64,000 nucleotides of DNA from Thermoanaerobaculia bacterium (lineage in GTDB: Bacteria; Acidobacteriota; Thermoanaerobaculia; Multivoradales; JAGPDF01), in assembly GCA_018057705.1 (NCBI GenBank), contig JAGPDF010000002.1, forward strand, positions 26,918-90,917. The letters are read 5' to 3'. A program made the translations under genes and the position numbers. The notes below the pieces were generated by a model. The model saw only the letters and a list, made by a program, of their open reading frames with translations. It was not told the origin of the DNA and did not search any database. Numbering within the stretch: the stretch's first letter is position 1; each line of letters starts with the position of its first letter. Of the stretch, positions 63,464 to 64,000 are shown one piece after another.

Positions 63464-63491
63464 TTGACTTGCGCTTTCAAAGTGATATCAT
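63464..63491 (+). promoter_or_regulatory. Promoter of the SPFH gene
   Basis: TTGACT (63464-63469) and TATCAT (63486-63491) are separated by 16 bp, close to the sigma-70 consensus. The start codon lies 23 bp downstream, with AGGAGGGC as ribosome site. This is the most convincing promoter in the window. Confidence 0.65.
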
Positions 63492-63495
63492 CTTG
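63478..63495. promoter_or_regulatory. Palindromic operator candidate overlapping the -10
   Basis: CAAAGTGATATCATCTTG is symmetric at 14 of 18 positions, with a perfect TGATATCA core. It covers the -10 element of the SPFH promoter, where a repressor would block polymerase. The regulator is not identified. Confidence 0.45.
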
Positions 63496-63513
63496 CTAGC
63501 CTAGGAGGGCGAG

Positions 63514-64000
63514 ATGAAAGAACGGGAAGCGACGACGGGAAACGGCCTGATGGTGCTTCTGCTGCTGCTGGCGGTCCTTGCCGGTGGCGTGGCCATGGTG
63601 GTTCTGGGTGTGCGCGGTGGGGAGCCCGGTTGGATCTTGGGCGGGCTCGTCGGAGCGGTGGCGGCGGTCTTCCTGCTCGCCGGGCTGTTCATGGTCGAGC
63701 CGAATCAGGGGAGAGTCCTCACCCTGTTCGGCGCCTATCGCGGCAGCGAGCGGCGGGGAGGACTACGCTGGGCGAATCCGTTCATGACCAAGCGGGCGAT
63801 CTCGCTGCGGGTGCGGAACTTCGAGACCGCGCACCTCAAGGTCAACGACGCGGATGGCAACCCGATCGAGATCGCGGCGGTGGTCGTCTGGCGGGTCATC
63901 GACACCTTCGACGCCGTCTTCCAGGTCGACAACTACGAGGACTTCGTGCACGTCCAGTCGGAGTCGGCGTTGCGCAACCTGGCGACGCAGTACACCTACG
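63514..64000 (+). CDS. SPFH/band-7 domain protein, 5' part only
   Basis: The first 162 residues of an SPFH protein; the gene runs off the window. Two membrane helices (about residues 11-32 and 41-62) precede the SPFH start VEPNQGRVLTLFGAYRGSER, with NDADGNPIEIAAVVVWRV in the domain. ATG 63514 has a perfect AGGAGGGC ribosome site. Such proteins organise membrane microdomains. A palindrome overlaps its promoter, implying specific regulation. Confidence 0.88.
   Translation, partial: MKEREATTGNGLMVLLLLLAVLAGGVAMVVLGVRGGEPGWILGGLVGAVAAVFLLAGLFMVEPNQGRVLTLFGAYRGSERRGGLRWANPFMTKRAISLRVRNFETAHLKVNDADGNPIEIAAVVVWRVIDTFDAVFQVDNYEDFVHVQSESALRNLATQYTY

Overview
The window is a 64 kb stretch of a high-GC (roughly two-thirds G+C) bacterial chromosome, densely packed with genes on both strands. 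No rRNA, tRNA, CRISPR array, insertion sequence or phage gene was recognised. The gene set points to an environmental Acidobacteriota-like bacterium, possibly near Thermoanaerobaculia; this is an inference, not proven. The pointers are an ECF-type sigma factor translationally coupled to a Ser/Thr kinase with TPRs, an ABC permease fused to an M1 aminopeptidase, a secreted PQQ-type sugar dehydrogenase with a C-terminal domain I associate with acidobacterial secreted proteins, many secreted proteins of unknown role, and a Tes-like radical SAM enzyme.

Layout. 1-12.4 kb: an MFS permease cut by the window edge, a cytoplasmic Ser/Thr kinase, a fused alpha/beta 2-oxoacid dehydrogenase E1, a Phd/VapC toxin-antitoxin pair, small membrane proteins around an Lgt-like gene, a Tes/MJ0619-like radical SAM protein, an outer-membrane beta-barrel and a long-chain acyl-CoA synthetase. 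12.4-17 kb (minus strand): a TMTC-like membrane protein with TPRs, a double-parvulin lipoprotein and a secreted protein, followed by a short decayed fragment of an acyl-CoA synthetase 3' end.

17.3-24.8 kb: a compact hoxF-U-Y-H-W operon for an NAD-reducing [NiFe] hydrogenase of the Cupriavidus type (group 3d). Its last gene is a receiver-only response regulator, and a membrane GAF histidine kinase lies convergently next to it. Reading frames overlap by ATGA or GTGA at nearly every junction, so expression is probably translationally coupled.

25-35 kb: two paralogous secreted PHM-like proteins with eroded copper ligands flank a Cys/Met-metabolism PLP enzyme and its divergent Lrp/AsnC regulator. 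Next come a membrane pyrophosphatase with its terminator, an NSS transporter with a 43-residue MetS-type small subunit, and a sugar dehydrogenase whose start codon lies in the loop of a terminator hairpin.

35-50.5 kb: an ABC ATPase with the ABC-M1 fusion, an ECF sigma factor with a very large FecR-type anti-sigma-like protein, two further ABC ATPase/permease pairs, and a second sigma factor coupled to a kinase with TPRs.

50.5-64 kb: a patatin-like lipase, a CBS protein, a DUF2721 protein, ArgS, and a macro-domain protein. A minus-strand group follows (SRPBCC protein, archaeal-type phosphoglycerate mutase, unknown, KDPG aldolase, TrmH/TrmJ methyltransferase, ApbE-like). The window closes with a TonB energising cluster (TPR lipoprotein, TonB, ExbB, two ExbD) and the start of an SPFH protein behind a recognisable promoter and palindrome.

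All family names come from motif recognition by eye. No database or structure search was run.
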